A DNA stretch of 64,000 bases from Carposina sasakii. Its lineage: Eukaryota; Arthropoda; Insecta; Lepidoptera; Carposinidae. Shown here piece by piece: positions 20,291 through 32,497 of the stretch. How positions within the stretch are numbered: position 1 is the first letter of the stretch; each line of letters starts with the position of its first letter. A program made the position numbers and the translations under genes. A model generated the notes under the pieces. That model did no database searches, was not told the origin of the DNA, and worked only from the letters and a program-made list of their open reading frames with translations. The stretch lies in assembly GCA_014607495.2 (NCBI GenBank), contig CP053170.1, forward strand, positions 8,866,001 through 8,930,000, given 5' to 3'.

Positions 20291-23200
20291 GCGTACAGCT
20301 TTGAATATAAAACTGAAATAATAGTAGTATACAAATAAGTAATTGTAATGAAAAACTGTTGGACTCATCTTACAGTAAAGTTAAGTAGGTTCTTTTAAAT
20401 GTCCTGAAATAGTAATTTTAATTGAGTAAGTATACGCCGCCAGGCGACACCGTTTTACACCTTGGCCGTCATTAAACTGTTCCATTTCAAATATTGTAGA
20501 GTGCTAATCGAAACAAAAGCAAGCAGTAAGTATATATTTGGAACGTTATAATCCGTTATTTCTCCCTCATTATTCATAGAGCTAATAAACGCAGATGAAT
20601 AAAGTTCGGTCCATAGAGTATGTATTTGTTCATACAGTGGATCCGGCGTAATCCCAACTGTCAACAGTTCCCGCCAATTTTGAGTGACACTTGACGTTTC
20701 GAAACATTAATCCTAGGGGACATGAAGCTAAGCTCGAAATGGATGTGGTATTACGATTGTAGTGTACGCAAAATGGCAACAAATCTGTGCTAAAAGTTTA
20801 TTAAGCTGAAAAACATTATTTACTTGTATAATATTACAAATTATTACGATTTAGAAATTTGATAATGTTCGCCAGAGTTTTTACTGTTCCTCATTGGAAC
20901 GCTCAACATTGATATCTAATGAATACCTTGGTGCATTATTGATTCACATTTAATAAATAACGTAACGTTCTTTAAATAAAAACGTCCCTCCATAATTATT
21001 TTATTTAAAATGTTGGAGTGCCATAATCCATGGAATCACTATAATTCCTCATTTCGTACATCAGTCTTAATTCAAAAATGAGCAACACACACTACAGAGA
21101 GTGTTGATTTTTGTACTCAACTCGATAGAGGGAGCTTATCTCCTATAGTTATTGGTACAGTCCACCCATTCTTAAACTACACTTTTCTATACCGCAAATC
21201 GACTCTACATACAAACCAACTTAATCTCTACATCGCACGGCTACAGTACGTACAACGTGAAATTTTAGAATCAAATTTCAGTGTCCACGTAGATAGTAGT
21301 GCCACTGAAAGGTGTAAAGTTAAAGTGGTAGTATTTTTAGGGGTCTTTAGTAAAATGGGTCATCGTATTTCCCATGATGGTGCAAAATGAATTGTCAGCT
21401 CTCTAGGGGCGTCCGTAGACAATTTTCCCGGATAGTAAGCTTGTTAGCTCCCCAACGAGAAGTAGTCGTTTGCCGTAAATTTGATATAAGTATTTTGCGG
21501 GTTATTGATGAGGTGGCTAATTCGATAGCGTTTTGGAGAATGCGTGAGTAGGTTTTCATTCTCGTTGTAGTTTTGTTCTATTCTAAAATTAAATAATATA
21601 ATCTATAGGGTGTGTTTTCCAAGGAAGCTCCAGGCTGGCCAACACAATAAGCGTAACTTAGCGGACGACTGAAAGTTAATGAAAATGATACTTCGATGAC
21701 ATTTCGATGATACCTAAGGTCTGTCGTAAAGTCTCAAAGAACACGAAATTCTCTATCCGTCATACCCTCGAGTAATCCACTATCACTCGATCTAAACTCC
21801 CCACAGATAACGAAATAAACCCACCGCCGACCTCATCAAAACGCTACGTAACTGGCATCATTACCAAATCTGCATAGTCGTGTCCCTACGCGGTATTGTC
21901 GCGGGTTCGAAATTCGAATCCCCCGGGATCGCACACCAATACCAATGTTATAGCCGAAAAACTAAAAAAAGTAAAAACCGTAATACCACAACTGAAACTA
22001 TAATTTTCTCGTATAGCGTTAAAGTTGACTTTAGTCTGTGCTAACCGTTGTCTAGCTACGTTCCAAAATTTTCGAACCAATATGTCACCCCCACAGTTAT
22101 TATATGCAAATAATACGCATAATTTAGGGTACCGTGGTCTTCGTGTTTTATCTACTTATCTGTGAAATGGTTCAATTAGTGGAACGTGCAAGGAGGCGAG
22201 GGTGCGATGCAAATTGCGCGGTATCTAAAGTACTGTGGAATATGTTTGATGATTTATTGTAGTTTCCGAACTGGGTTCTAATAGTGGAACTCTAGCTTTT
22301 GAATTGAGATATATAATTTGTCTGTAGGATGAAAATAAGCGTGAAAATAACTGAAAAGAGAATGTGTTGAACCTGTATGTGTGTGTCAGTGACCCTACGT
22401 ACTCGTATTATACGTTCTTAAATGTGTTAAATTACTGCTGTCTTACATATTTAATGTCTCTATCACATTGGTTTCTAAATGAACAATATAATATATTCCG
22501 AATTTACTGTATTAAATTGCACAGATAACATATTATTTCTAATAATCAACAATGAAACGTTTAAAAATGGAATTTAACATCAGGGGTCGTCATGTTATGA
22601 TAGGTTGTAATGACAAGAGCAAAATGATCAATGATTGCATAATGGGTCATTCTGATAAACTCCCTTTTATTATGGTAGGATATGACAGAATTTTTGATTA
22701 TTTAAATGCTAGCCACAGATAATTTACCGACGGGTGTAGGGAGGTGCATTCGTAACAATGATAGGTAATTATTTTGTAATCTGTGGTGTTACATTATTTA
22801 TTTTCTTTAAAACGTCACATAACGCCATATTTTATATTAAATAACAAATAAATAAAATATTGTTATTTTTCAGGAAATGGGTGTTCTATATTCAGAAAAT
22901 ATGTATCTCTTACCTAAAAATTACGGGGTTTTGTTCAAACATGTGAAAAATTGAACAAAACATGGAAACTTTTTCTATGAATTGTTAATTAATATATAAG
23001 TCTATAAGTTGCTCAATACCCACGACAGAAGACCTTAGGGATCTTACTGTGAGTCTAGGTTAATGTGTTGTGAATTGTATGAATTTTTTTTAGTCAATAA
23101 ATTATGTCTTTTTTTTTGTATTCGCGTCCGTTAGTTCGTAAACTTGTAAATATAAGTTAAACCACAGTTAAGGCAGTGTTATGTAAAAAATAGACAAGGG

Positions 23201-24102
23201 ATTAGTAAAATCTTTGTCCGACAACCAATAATGGTGGTAACCTGCAATTACGATCGACCGCTATCGATCTTTAACGATCGATTTTGTAGAACGACAATAA
23301 TAATTACTGCTGTCGTAAATTTAAGATGGCCGTTAGATTATCTCATCGTCATAGACGGAGAAAGTCACTTTAAAACTATAAGGTTGTGTCCATTTTTGTA
23401 TAGGTAGGTATCTACTTATGTATAACTACATATATTTTGTTATTGCTCTAAAAATAACTTTGCCTCTCCATCTCTTATCTTTCAAGATAAACAAAATGTT
23501 GAAGAGAAATAAGTAATAAATAAATATATGTAGATGACGGTTAATTCAAAAAGCTTAAAAAGAACTCAAAGAACACTACTTCGGATGGCTATTTAGTGTC
23601 AGACTGATTAAATGAGAATTTGTATGTATTGTATTTCATCATTTATCAAGGCCTTCATCAACCAACACTGAGCATAGTCCTACATTTGGCGACATAATTT
23701 TTCGCTGTTCTATTTACGAATTCAAATTGATATACAAACTTCACAACTTTAAACCATTTCTAAACCCGGTAAATCACCTCCAAAAGTCGTGCAGTCCGGC
23801 CTAATCACAGGGCGGTGAGGGAAAGATTGCTCTGCCTATAATTAGACAAACCGAGAGTTTTGGAACAGCGTCACCGTGTTTAAAATTTCGAATTCGTATT
23901 TTGAGCTTTTGTTTCTTTTTATTACGGGGAGGTCGAGGTTGTAATTTTAGCGGGGTTGATGTGAGCTTGAAATAAAGTTTAAAATGCGAACTTTCTTCTG
24001 ACATTTCCAATCTTTTTGTTTAAAACAAAAGTTCTATTAAGAAACATTCATATAATATTAGTTTTAATGCAGATTTATTTGTTAATGCTATGATAATACA
24101 TA
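20291..24102. other. Long gene-free, mostly unique-looking stretch
   Basis: No gene recognised. A self-complementary 'gggttcgaaattcgaatccc' lies at about 21903-21922. A SINE tail (family F) is at 23018-23092. The rest is AT-rich without terminal repeats I can define. Confidence 0.4.
23018..23092 (+). repeat. 3' fragment of the family F SINE
   Basis: 'cccacgacagaagaccttag' and 'ggttaatgtgttgtga' match the 3' half of the SINE at 25871 and 41448. Confidence 0.65.
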
Positions 24103-24364
24103 TACAGGGTGTCACAGAAAGGGTATGTTAAGCGAAAAGCTATGAATATAGACAATTATAGAGAACCTATTCCCAAAATTTAAAACTCAAAAACACATGT
24201 TTATTTTTCAAGATTGTATGAGCATTCATAAGTTGTTTAGGAATTTTCCATACTAACTGGAAAAATAACATTTGATTTCAAGTCTCAAATTTTGGAAATA
24301 TGCTCTCTGTAGTGGCTATTTTCATAGCTTATCGCTTAACATACCCCTTTTGTTAGACCCTGTA
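24103..24364. mobile_element. Family B fold-back MITE, copy 1
   Basis: The unit starts TACAGGGTGTCACAGAAAGG and ends with the near-complement ('taacataccccttttgtta', 'gaccctgta'). Almost the whole ~262 bp is one long inverted repeat. Copies at 29787, 30525, 58228 and 61171; truncated or chimeric at 42733 and 28327. Confidence 0.8.
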
Positions 24365-24864
24365 GATAAAATCAAACATGTGGTGTCGGGTTCATGCTAG
24401 CATGCTTCAATAGTAGACAGTAAAGTGTTCAGGGTATAGGATGCTGTAAATTTGTTTGATTTTAACATAGGACTAGCTAGTTGCAACAACATTATAGCAA
24501 GAGTTTCTTAAAATAATGCAGCCATCAAAGACCATCAAGAACTCGACCCTGTAACCTCTACTCTCTATCCTTACAAAGGTCAACGAACTAATGACAGACA
24601 GCGACTTTAAAATTCAAAATGCGAAGAAACCCAATTCGCAAATCAACACCTAACGAAAAAAAGTGTTGGCGCCATCACACTGGCCGGTGAGAGTCAAAGC
24701 CGAGCGGGTTTCGGAACGCACTCAATAAATTACCCCCCCTAATCACCTCTAATTGGTCCATGTCGTGACCCACCTTAACCTTAGGTCGCGTCACAAAACA
24801 ACAAAATAATGCAAACATAATGATACGTGAGCGTTTCGAACTCTTTTAATTTTGGAACGTAACC

Positions 24865-25002
24865 TTAGAGTACGGTTCACCAAAAAGTTCCTTTGAACGA
24901 TGGCGCTAGTTGCTTTGTCCTACTACGTTATCTGTGAAGCTGCATACGAAAAATGTTAGTTCTGCAATCAGACACAAGAGTGATTCAATGAAACGGACTC
25001 TA
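24865..25002. mobile_element. Family H MITE with terminal inverted repeats
   Basis: The 138-bp unit starts TAGAGTACGGTTCA and ends TGAAACGGACTCTA, a 14-bp imperfect inverted repeat. CCT-like bases flank both ends, possibly a 3-bp duplication. It contains 'gatggcgctagttgct', the most conserved part of the family. Confidence 0.6.
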
Positions 25003-25504
25003 CCTCCGCGGACTAAAACTGTAATTATGGCTTGGTTAAATGTAGGATAAAGATATTTAATAGATGTGTGTTTTTTCATGATTTATTTGGTTTTAGTTTA
25101 TAGATTCGGTGAAATTAGAGGTTGTGATCAGCTTTTTTGTGCCGCTAATGGTTATAAATGTGTGTGACCGAAGATTTCCTTAATTTTGAGTATCATGAGC
25201 AAATTACATGTTTAGACAGTTTTATATTGGTTAGTGTTACCAAAGACAATTATACTATATTAGGTTATAATTGTCTTTGGTGTTACTCATGCGCAGGTTT
25301 GCTTGATGGCAATATAGTGATTATGTACCTACCTCTGTTCTCTAAACAGATAATAGTTACTAGGTAGATACAGTATTACGTACAACGATTTAAAACTCCG
25401 CTGAGAAATTATTTTCTAACCTATACAGGTAGTATGGTGGGTAATTAATATTTTTATTCTATTAACTAAATAAGTACTACTTACTCAAATATTTGACTCA
25501 GTCA

Positions 25505-25570
25505 TGGACTGAACCTACGACCAAGCAACGATCCTAGAAGCGCTAAGCACTCGGCTAAGGCAATCGTCCA
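25505..25570 (-). repeat. tRNA-like SINE head remnant
   Basis: On the minus strand 'ccttagccgagtgctta' fits a pol III A box and 'ggttcagtcc' a B box, about 40 bp apart. Sequence around them is diverged, so a functional tRNA gene is unlikely. Confidence 0.4.
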
Positions 25571-25870
25571 TTTATTATTACATAGCATCTTTTCAACATA
25601 TTTTTTTTACATAAATACCTGCAAATGTCAAAGGTATTATGATAATAAAGGTAATAAATATGCAGTATAACAAGTGAAGCAGAGTCGGCCATTAGGTATC
25701 TTTACTCTGCTGAATCTTACTTCTGATAGCGTAATCCAAGATGGGACAGTTTTCATTATTCAACAATTTTATTCCGACCGTTTGAGTTGAGAATTGAACG
25801 GTATTTTAAACCTAGTGGCTATTAAATAAAAATCTAACCTCAATCTCTCAAAGTTACAAAAGTTTGTTTC

Positions 25871-26100
25871 GACGGCCGATTGGTGTAGTTGGTAGTGGCC
25901 CTGCCTGCGACACCATAGGTCCTGGGTTCGAATCCCGGTAGGTGCAAACATTGATGTGATGAATATCGATGTTTGTTTCCGAGTCATCTATGTATTTATA
26001 TACCGTTCCTTAGTACCCACGACACAAGACCTTAGGGATCTTAGTGTGGGACTAGGTCAATGTGTTGTGATGTGTGTGAATATTTATTTATTTATATTTT
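25871..26100 (+). mobile_element. tRNA-derived SINE (family F), copy 1
   Basis: A tRNA-like head has an A box at 25881-25892 (tggtgtagttgg) and a B box at 25925-25935 (ggttcgaatcc). It is followed by a body with 'atgaatatcgatgtttgttt' and 'ccttagggatcttag' and an AT-rich (tattta)n tail. Copies: 41448 and 63883 (runs off the window), and a tail at 23018. Confidence 0.8.
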
Positions 26101-26143
26101 TTCGTGGAAATCTGTGTTTAGCTATGGAATCTATCTTCTTGTA

Positions 26144-26349
26144 TCTATACTAATAATAAAATTGTAACGGATCGATGTTTGTGCAATGTGCACGCTAATC
26201 TCAGAAACGACTGGACCGATTTCGATGCAGTTTTCGGGAATATATTGTGACAGGTACCACTTAACATACAGGCTACTTTTTATGCCGGATAATTTCGACA
26301 TTTTGTTTTTTCAGCAGTTCACGCGGACGGAGTCGCGGGCGTCCACTAG
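26144..26349 (+). mobile_element. Short non-autonomous Helitron (family D)
   Basis: It begins TCTATACTAATAATAAAA directly after an A and ends GGGCGTCCACTAG directly before a T, the A|TC...CTAG|T arrangement of Helitrons. GGACG and CGTCC near the 3' end form a small hairpin. The 206-bp element has no coding capacity. Confidence 0.75.
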
Positions 26350-26909
26350 TTAATGATGTAAAATTTAAATTTAATGATTATTAATTTGCTCAAAAACTTG
26401 GTACATTTAGGCATACATAATTAATTGGTACATTTATAAGATCAGAGATATGTTTCGCTAAAAATGAGGCATGCAAACATTTTATTTATTCAGTGGCTGA
26501 AATGAACTTAATATTTCCCTTTGTAAAGAATTCCAACGAGATTAACTATGAAAATGAAAAAGGACCTGACTACTTCATGACAGTTCCGTTATAACTTCTC
26601 GCCTCCACGACAAAAGCTCTGCAATTTAATAATTTAACTTCAATTACAGGCCTTTTGTCTTTGCGACCTTTGACCACTGATTACTTAATAGTTACGGTTT
26701 GGATTACACATTACTGTAAGTGGTAGGTACTGAAAAAATCATTTTCAGGTTATTTCATATACTCGTATAATTACATGTGTACGAAAAGCGGCGGTAGGCT
26801 CACTCCATACCATATGGGACTTAATAGGCAATCTGGTGAAAAGTGGGTGCGTAATTTCCATACTTCTGCCTAAGCTCTTTGGGGGATAATGGGCGTGACC
26901 ACATGTATA

Positions 26910-27297
26910 TACAGGATGATTTTTGGTCGTCATTATTCCCGAAAACTACGGAATCTCCTCATCATCACGATCATTTTTCTCCATGGAAGCATACCTGGGA
27001 AGTGTCTGTTTTCCAAGATATTAGGGTCTAAAGTTGAGTAAATAGACTGGGTTTTTCTGCATAAATGCACATTAACGCATGTAGCAAGATTTTTTCACGA
27101 GAAATAATTAATATATATTTATGAAAAAACTAGCATAAACACTGGACACTATAAATTTTGCCCCATCAAGAAAAAAAAAAATTTTTTCAAAAAAATTTAC
27201 ATCGTTTCCCAGCATTTTTTTTTGGCATAAACTTACTTTATTTGATGTATAGAATACGTACTCTTCGTTAAGGGTGGCAACCAAGAAACATCCTGTA
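26910..27297 (+). mobile_element. Family C MITE-like repeat, copy 2
   Basis: The unit starts TACAGGATGATTTTTGG and ends CATCCTGTA, with the same landmarks as the copy at 9917. The inverted ends are 9 bp. Confidence 0.75.
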
Positions 27298-27680
27298 TAA
27301 GTATGTCGCATCGCAATCGAACAATTTCCGGAACGCCAGTGTCGCCATCTGGTGGCACTGGATAGAGTATATGGCGGGCACGTTGTCGTGGTCGGCGAGG
27401 GTAGACTTCATTACTTGTTTGGAGACCTCGGCGACCGGTGTACGCGATAGCTACAGAAACTATCCCGCGTTCTAGTTCTATTCCTGTGTGTATAAGCTTA
27501 CCTACTATTCAACTGTGTACCTAACGTGATAAGTGATTATAATTTAATTGGGAGTACGTTTGTTTTCTTCATTCGACATCACCCACTTCAGCCCACAGTT
27601 CTGAGGAATTCAAGATGGACGGAAATAATCATGCTTCACCTCCATCTCCTCAAGAAGACCATCCTGTCCCGTTAAGTATT
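27298..27680 (+). other. Candidate promoter/5' leader and short start, gene or LTR-element remnant
   Basis: GC-richer sequence ('tatggcgggcacgttgtcgt', 'cctcggcgaccggtgtacgc') leads to an ATG at 27615 that opens MDGNNHASPPSPQEDHPVP. A possible donor follows at 27672 (GTTAAG), or the frame runs into a family E fragment and stops. It could be the first exon of a gene, or the leader and start of gag of a broken LTR retrotransposon. Neither is established. Confidence 0.25.
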
Positions 27681-27689
27681 TATGTATGT

Positions 27690-27750
27690 ATGTACAATGC
27701 ACACGGCTCTGTACCCGAAATGGGGTAGCCAGAATAGGGATATTTACTAT
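27690..27750 (-). repeat. Family E fragment
   Basis: 'cacacggctctgtacccgaa' and 'atggggtagccagaat' are the reverse of the family E end 'ttctggctaccccatt'. Confidence 0.55.
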
Positions 27751-28094
27751 AGTTGAATTTTAATGACATTTTATGCTTATCAGAATAAATCATCAAAATC
27801 ATACCTATCTGTAAAATTACAATTTGATTAAGTGTCCGAATGAGGTAGTAATAAGCCTTCAAAGTTAAGTGGGCAAGTCCATTTTTCAAATTTTAAATTA
27901 ATTGAAAATTACAACATCACATATCCACCTGCATCATTTACAGCAACTTTTGCTCTGTGACCATATTTATAAACGCAATATTTAAAATAGCTGCAGAAGC
28001 TATCAGTTTTCACATTAGCGAAGTTTTTCTTTCGCAAATGTTTCTTTTATTTTATGATTTTTCGATATAAATACAAATAAAAAAACCGCAAACA

Positions 28095-28565
28095 ATCCCT
28101 ATTGCTGGATCATGGAGATCCCACAGACGCGTTTAGCACAGCGGGGACATATGGAAAAGATCAGTGATAGTTGCCGCAGGGAATGCCCGAGTAACTTAAA
28201 AAAAAACAAAAAATCTTTATTGACTATACGTAATAATCAAAAATCACCCATTTTTGGTCGTCAACGTTCCAGAAAACTATACTCATCATCACGATCGGTT
28301 TTCTCCATGGAAGTATACCTGGGAAGATCACATGTTTATTTTTCAAGATTGTATGAAAATTCCTGAGATATTAAAAAATTCTCCATACTATCGGGAAAAA
28401 TAAACATGTGATTTCGAGTCTCAAATTTTGTGGACAGGTCCTCTACAGTGGGCTATTTACGTAGCTTTTCGCTTAACATACCCTTTTTGTTACACCCTGT
28501 ATATGTACGGAAAGAGATGCAGCTGATGTACGTTAGTAAAGCCTCGTTTCAGCACAGACTAAATA
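28095..28565 (-). repeat. Family E repeat interrupted by a C/B chimera
   Basis: The two ends, 28095-28180 ('atcatggagatcccacagac') and 28505-28565 ('gagatgcagctgatgtacgt'), are the two halves of a minus-strand family E copy (compare 47740-47965). The interval between them holds an A-rich tract and the C/B chimeric MITE. Confidence 0.6.
28251..28501. mobile_element. Chimeric MITE: family C left end joined to family B right part
   Basis: 28251-28326 follows family C ('tttttggtcgtcaacgttcc', 'gaagtatacctgggaag'). From about 28327 it switches to family B ('atcacatgtttatttttcaa') and ends with the B terminus ACACCCTGTA. The junction is clean at base level. Confidence 0.7.
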
Positions 28566-29019
28566 CATATAATACTACACGTCTATGTCCCAAAGAGGTA
28601 GGCAGAGGCTACGGATTTCCCATTCATACGCTCCTTTCGCCTACAGTTCAACTACTTAAAACTGAAATAATATTTAAAAAATCATAAAAAATAATAATCG
28701 CCTCATGCTTCCCCACTTTAAATAGGAAATAACATTATTTAGCCCCTGTGGTCTAGGGGTTGATTGGCGGAATTAGTGAGACGAGCATCCCGGGGGTGCG
28801 TTATAACTACCCCGTATTCATTGTTTTTTTGCGGTCGATTATTCCTATTTGTGAGTCTAAGTAAGGCTGTGACGATTGTCATGCGGTTTTTGTCCTTGTG
28901 ACAGGCTTAATTATCCATGTTATTATTGTGTAAAATGTTTAGGTTTGGTTTTATGCCTAAATTGATTTTCATGGAATTTGTGTAAGTAGGTAAGTGCTAC
29001 TTATTGATAGCGGATATGT

Positions 29020-29115
29020 GGCATAAGGTTGCCTACATATCAGCCTATAGCGGTCCACTGCCTGGCCATGTCCTGGACATAGGTCTACCATGCTGGGCAG
29101 GCGGGTTGGTGACCG
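29020..29115 (-). repeat. Diverged family A fragment
   Basis: 'cagcctatagcggtccactg' and 'ctgggcaggcgggttggtga' are the reverse of family A landmarks. Confidence 0.55.
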
Positions 29116-29209
29116 TAAGGTTACATAGGCTATTAAATAAATAAATAAGTTGCATTTTAATCACAGGAGAATGTATTCCTTGTAATTAGGTAGGTAACTT
29201 TCGGAAAAG

Positions 29210-29482
29210 TTCTTCTTCTTCTTCAGCCTATTGCAGTCCACTGCTGGACGTAGGCCTCCCGCGGGGCACGCCACAAGGTTACTGCCACAGGGGGATTTTG
29301 CCCATAGTCATCACGCTGGGCAGGCGGGTTGGTGACCGCAGTGTGATTTTCGGACTATGTTGTCAGTACGGAAGGCGCTGCTGCCCACCTCCCGGAAACC
29401 CTTAATCGCCTCGTACGATACCCATGGGCAGGCAGGGGTGGTACAGGGCTGGAACTCTACTCTGCCGGCACCACGCGGCTAG
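29210..29482 (-). repeat. Family A repeat, near full length, minus strand
   Basis: It starts with a (TTC)n tract and 'cagcctattgcagtccactg' and ends 'tctgccggcaccacgcgg', the reverse of the copy at 4329. Confidence 0.8.
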
Positions 29483-29786
29483 TTATTAAAACTATTTTTT
29501 TAAGTAGGCTCACATCTTTTTCTGATATGTCAGGAGCTAAACAGTTAATGTTAACATATGAAAAAAGTTTCCTAAAACCAGTTAGCCTGAATAAAAAGAT
29601 GGCGTCGTCGCATATGCCAGAAAAAAAAAACAAATCCTCACCCCTATTGTAGCTAAGTAATGAAGGATCGAAGTAATCCAGGGTGCATCTCCATGCGACG
29701 CCAAAGCAAATAGCCCCAGGCGGGATCAGTACCCATACGCAAGGGGCATCGAATTTTGGGTATACATACTTCTAGCGTCAAAAGTA

Positions 29787-30056
29787 TACAGGATGTAACA
29801 AAAAGGGTATGTTAAGCGAAAAGCTATATGAACAGCCCACTGTAGAGAACCTATCCACAAAATTTGAGACCCGAAATCACATGTTTATTTTTCCGGATAG
29901 TATGGAGAATTTTTAAATATCTCAGGAATTTTCATACAATCTTGAAAAATAAAAATGTGATTTCGAGTCTTAAATTTTGTAGATAGGTTCTCTAGTTCTA
30001 TAGTGGGCTATTTACATAGCTTTTCGCTTAACATACCCTTTTTGTTACACCCTGTA
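29787..30056. mobile_element. Family B fold-back MITE, copy 2
   Basis: It starts TACAGGATGTAACAAAAAGG and ends 'tgttacaccctgta'. Both halves are near-perfect complements ('gtatgttaagcgaaaagcta' against 'agcttttcgcttaacatac'). Confidence 0.85.
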
Positions 30057-30524
30057 TTATATCCAGGAGGTATTGTATTCCGTACTTCAGTACGAAGCTA
30101 TAAAGGATGATGCTTCTTAATTTGTATTCAAATCAAACCTCTTATAACAATTCTACATTCAAAAAAGCATAAAACGAGCCGAAAAAGTCTCAGTAGTTCG
30201 ATCATCGGACTACATCATCGGACTACTGATACTAGGGGACAAATTTGACAGTACCTACCTCTGACGACCGAAAGTTGTAGTACTATGTATTCCAAATTCT
30301 AATGACGTCCTAGCATGACTCGCGTCGCGCTGAACGAATGAATAAAATTCTCTTTCTAATAAAGGCAACTGAAATTATTACAACAATCCACTCCAATCTG
30401 GAAAGATCACGTAAGGCATCTGCGGATGAAGCTAGAAGCTTGCCAGCGAATCGCCGTCTACCCAGGTTAGTCTAAATCCAATATGCTCTCTACGCCTTCG
30501 AAGGAGCTTATTTATTAATCTCTA

Positions 30525-30788
30525 TACAGGGTGTAACAAAAAGGGTATGTTAAGCGAAAAGCTATGTAAATAGCCCACTATAGAGAACCTATCCACAAAA
30601 TTTGAGATCCGAAATCACATGTTTATTTTTCCCGATTGTATGGCGAATTTTAAAATATCTCAGGAATTTTCATACAATCTTGAAAATTAAAAATGTGATT
30701 TCTAGTCTCAAATTTTGGGAATAGGTTCTCTATAGTGGGCTATTTATAGAGCTTTTCGTTTAATATACCCTTTCTGTTACACCCTGTA
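30525..30788. mobile_element. Family B fold-back MITE, copy 3
   Basis: It starts TACAGGGTGTAACAAAAAGG and ends TGTTACACCCTGTA, flanked by TA on both sides. It lies 470 bp from copy 2. Confidence 0.85.
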
Positions 30789-30789
30789 T

Positions 30790-31450
30790 ATGTAGATATG
30801 TATATATTTTATCGATTTTATAAAGATGTACCTAAGGACTACAACTCTGGTACTGCTACAATAATGACCAGTGATCACTTGAACTAACCACATACGCCTC
30901 CATAAAACTTCGTTTGTCTAAACACAATGAATGCAATCGTAGAATAGTCACGTACATAGTAGTATTTACCTATTATTTTAAACTTGAAAATCGAACTCGT
31001 TCTATTGTTTTGAATTTCCCCCCAAAACTCCTGCTGCGTTCGTTCAAATTCAAAAATACAACAATTTTTAATTGGAACATATTCTCAAAATGCTATTCAA
31101 AATCATTGACTTTAATAAAAACAAATGAGATGTATACGTTTAGGATATAAATTCGACTTTATAAAATACCGTTCAGAGTCTAATCATAATTCTAAACGTA
31201 ACCTATTGAGTTACGTTCAAAAAGTATATATAAATGCGGTGTTAGGATTTTTATTCGAAAAGATGGGGAACTTTGCGCAGGGAGGTATAGCCGCAAGGTA
31301 CTTGGAGTTGGTCTATTGGTATAAGACAATCTGCCCCTACAGTATATATTGTAATAACTTACGAACAATGAGCTAAGTTTCATTTGGAAATGTTGTTTGT
31401 AATAATACTAGTCAGTATTGAGATTAGGCGCAGGATGGATTATATTATTT
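30790..31450. other. Gene-free stretch
   Basis: AT-rich; the short open frames on both strands near 30914-31380 lack splice or start context. No repeat recognised. Confidence 0.35.
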
Positions 31451-31452
31451 TA

Positions 31453-31787
31453 CTAGTGGACGCCCGCGACTCCGTCCGCGTGGACTACAGAAAAAAAAAC
31501 CAAAATATCGAAATTATCCGGGATTAAAACATTTTCCCGGGATAAAAAGTAGCCTATATGTTAAGTGGGACCTGTCACAATATATTCCTGAAAACTGCAT
31601 CGAAATTGGTTCAGCCGTTTCTGAGATTCGCGTGCACAAACGCACAGACAAACCGACAAACAGACAAAAATTCCAAAAATCATTGTTTTGGGTACTATTG
31701 CGTTGATAAAGGTATTCTATAATATTTTTTCTTATATATCTTCCATGTACAGACAGCGATCCGTTACATTTTTATTATATGTATAGA
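31453..31787 (-). mobile_element. Non-autonomous Helitron (family D), full-length
   Basis: Read on the minus strand it starts TCTATACATATAATAAAAA after an A and ends GGGCGTCCACTAG before a T. At 335 bp it is the most complete family D copy. GGACG/CGTCC forms the 3' hairpin. Confidence 0.8.
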
Positions 31788-32497
31788 TTAGGTTTGGAGT
31801 TCGTAGGCTAGAGGTTATGTTACACGTTTACATGCGCCGCATTAGTTACGATTTGTAATTCATTTTTTTCTCTAAAACTCTATTCTTTATCTAGACCACA
31901 GATTATCATAATTAATATTCCAGATTAAGTATGTTCTAGTGTGCCGCGGTGTTGGCAGAGTAAATTAACACCACCACATGTCTGCGCATGGGTACAGCCT
32001 GCGCGGTATTAGTAGGCCATATTTCTAGTGGATATTACTAGTAGGTAAGTGATTACAATTTTTAAATTCTTATTTTAAACGTTATTACACTACACATTCA
32101 CTCGTACTTAACTTATTCTCTACCTATCTCCAACGTATATTTATGTTGGCGCGCAACGTTTTTGTTTATGGCGCCTAACGTTTTCCTTTTTGGCGCCCAA
32201 CGTAGGTACTCGTATTATGTGGGCGATTTGGGTAGGTAATCAAATATGCCAATTTATCATTATGACAAATAACCTCATATACTCGTACATGGTTATACAT
32301 GATGCGTAAGTATAAATTATTTAATGATTGTTATTTATAATGCTACCGCGACATTGCTTAGGCACTGTAAATACTTATGCCTACCTTACTTTGTAAGTAT
32401 ACTCCTATTCTCATAAAGGTGTGATGATAAATGCATCAACGAAGACTCACTATTTGTTTCATGTGCAAATTCAGCAGCATACTTGACCGGTGTAAGT

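Noticed and set aside
24103..24364. Fold-back units as transcription terminators or miRNA genes
   Set aside because: The same unit recurs at least five times with conserved transposon-like ends, so a MITE is the simpler reading. miRNA production is possible but unsupported here.
25881..25935. Possible tRNA gene (A box and B box present)
   Set aside because: The acceptor stem does not close, and the unit continues into a body and AT-rich tail repeated elsewhere in the window. It is a SINE head.
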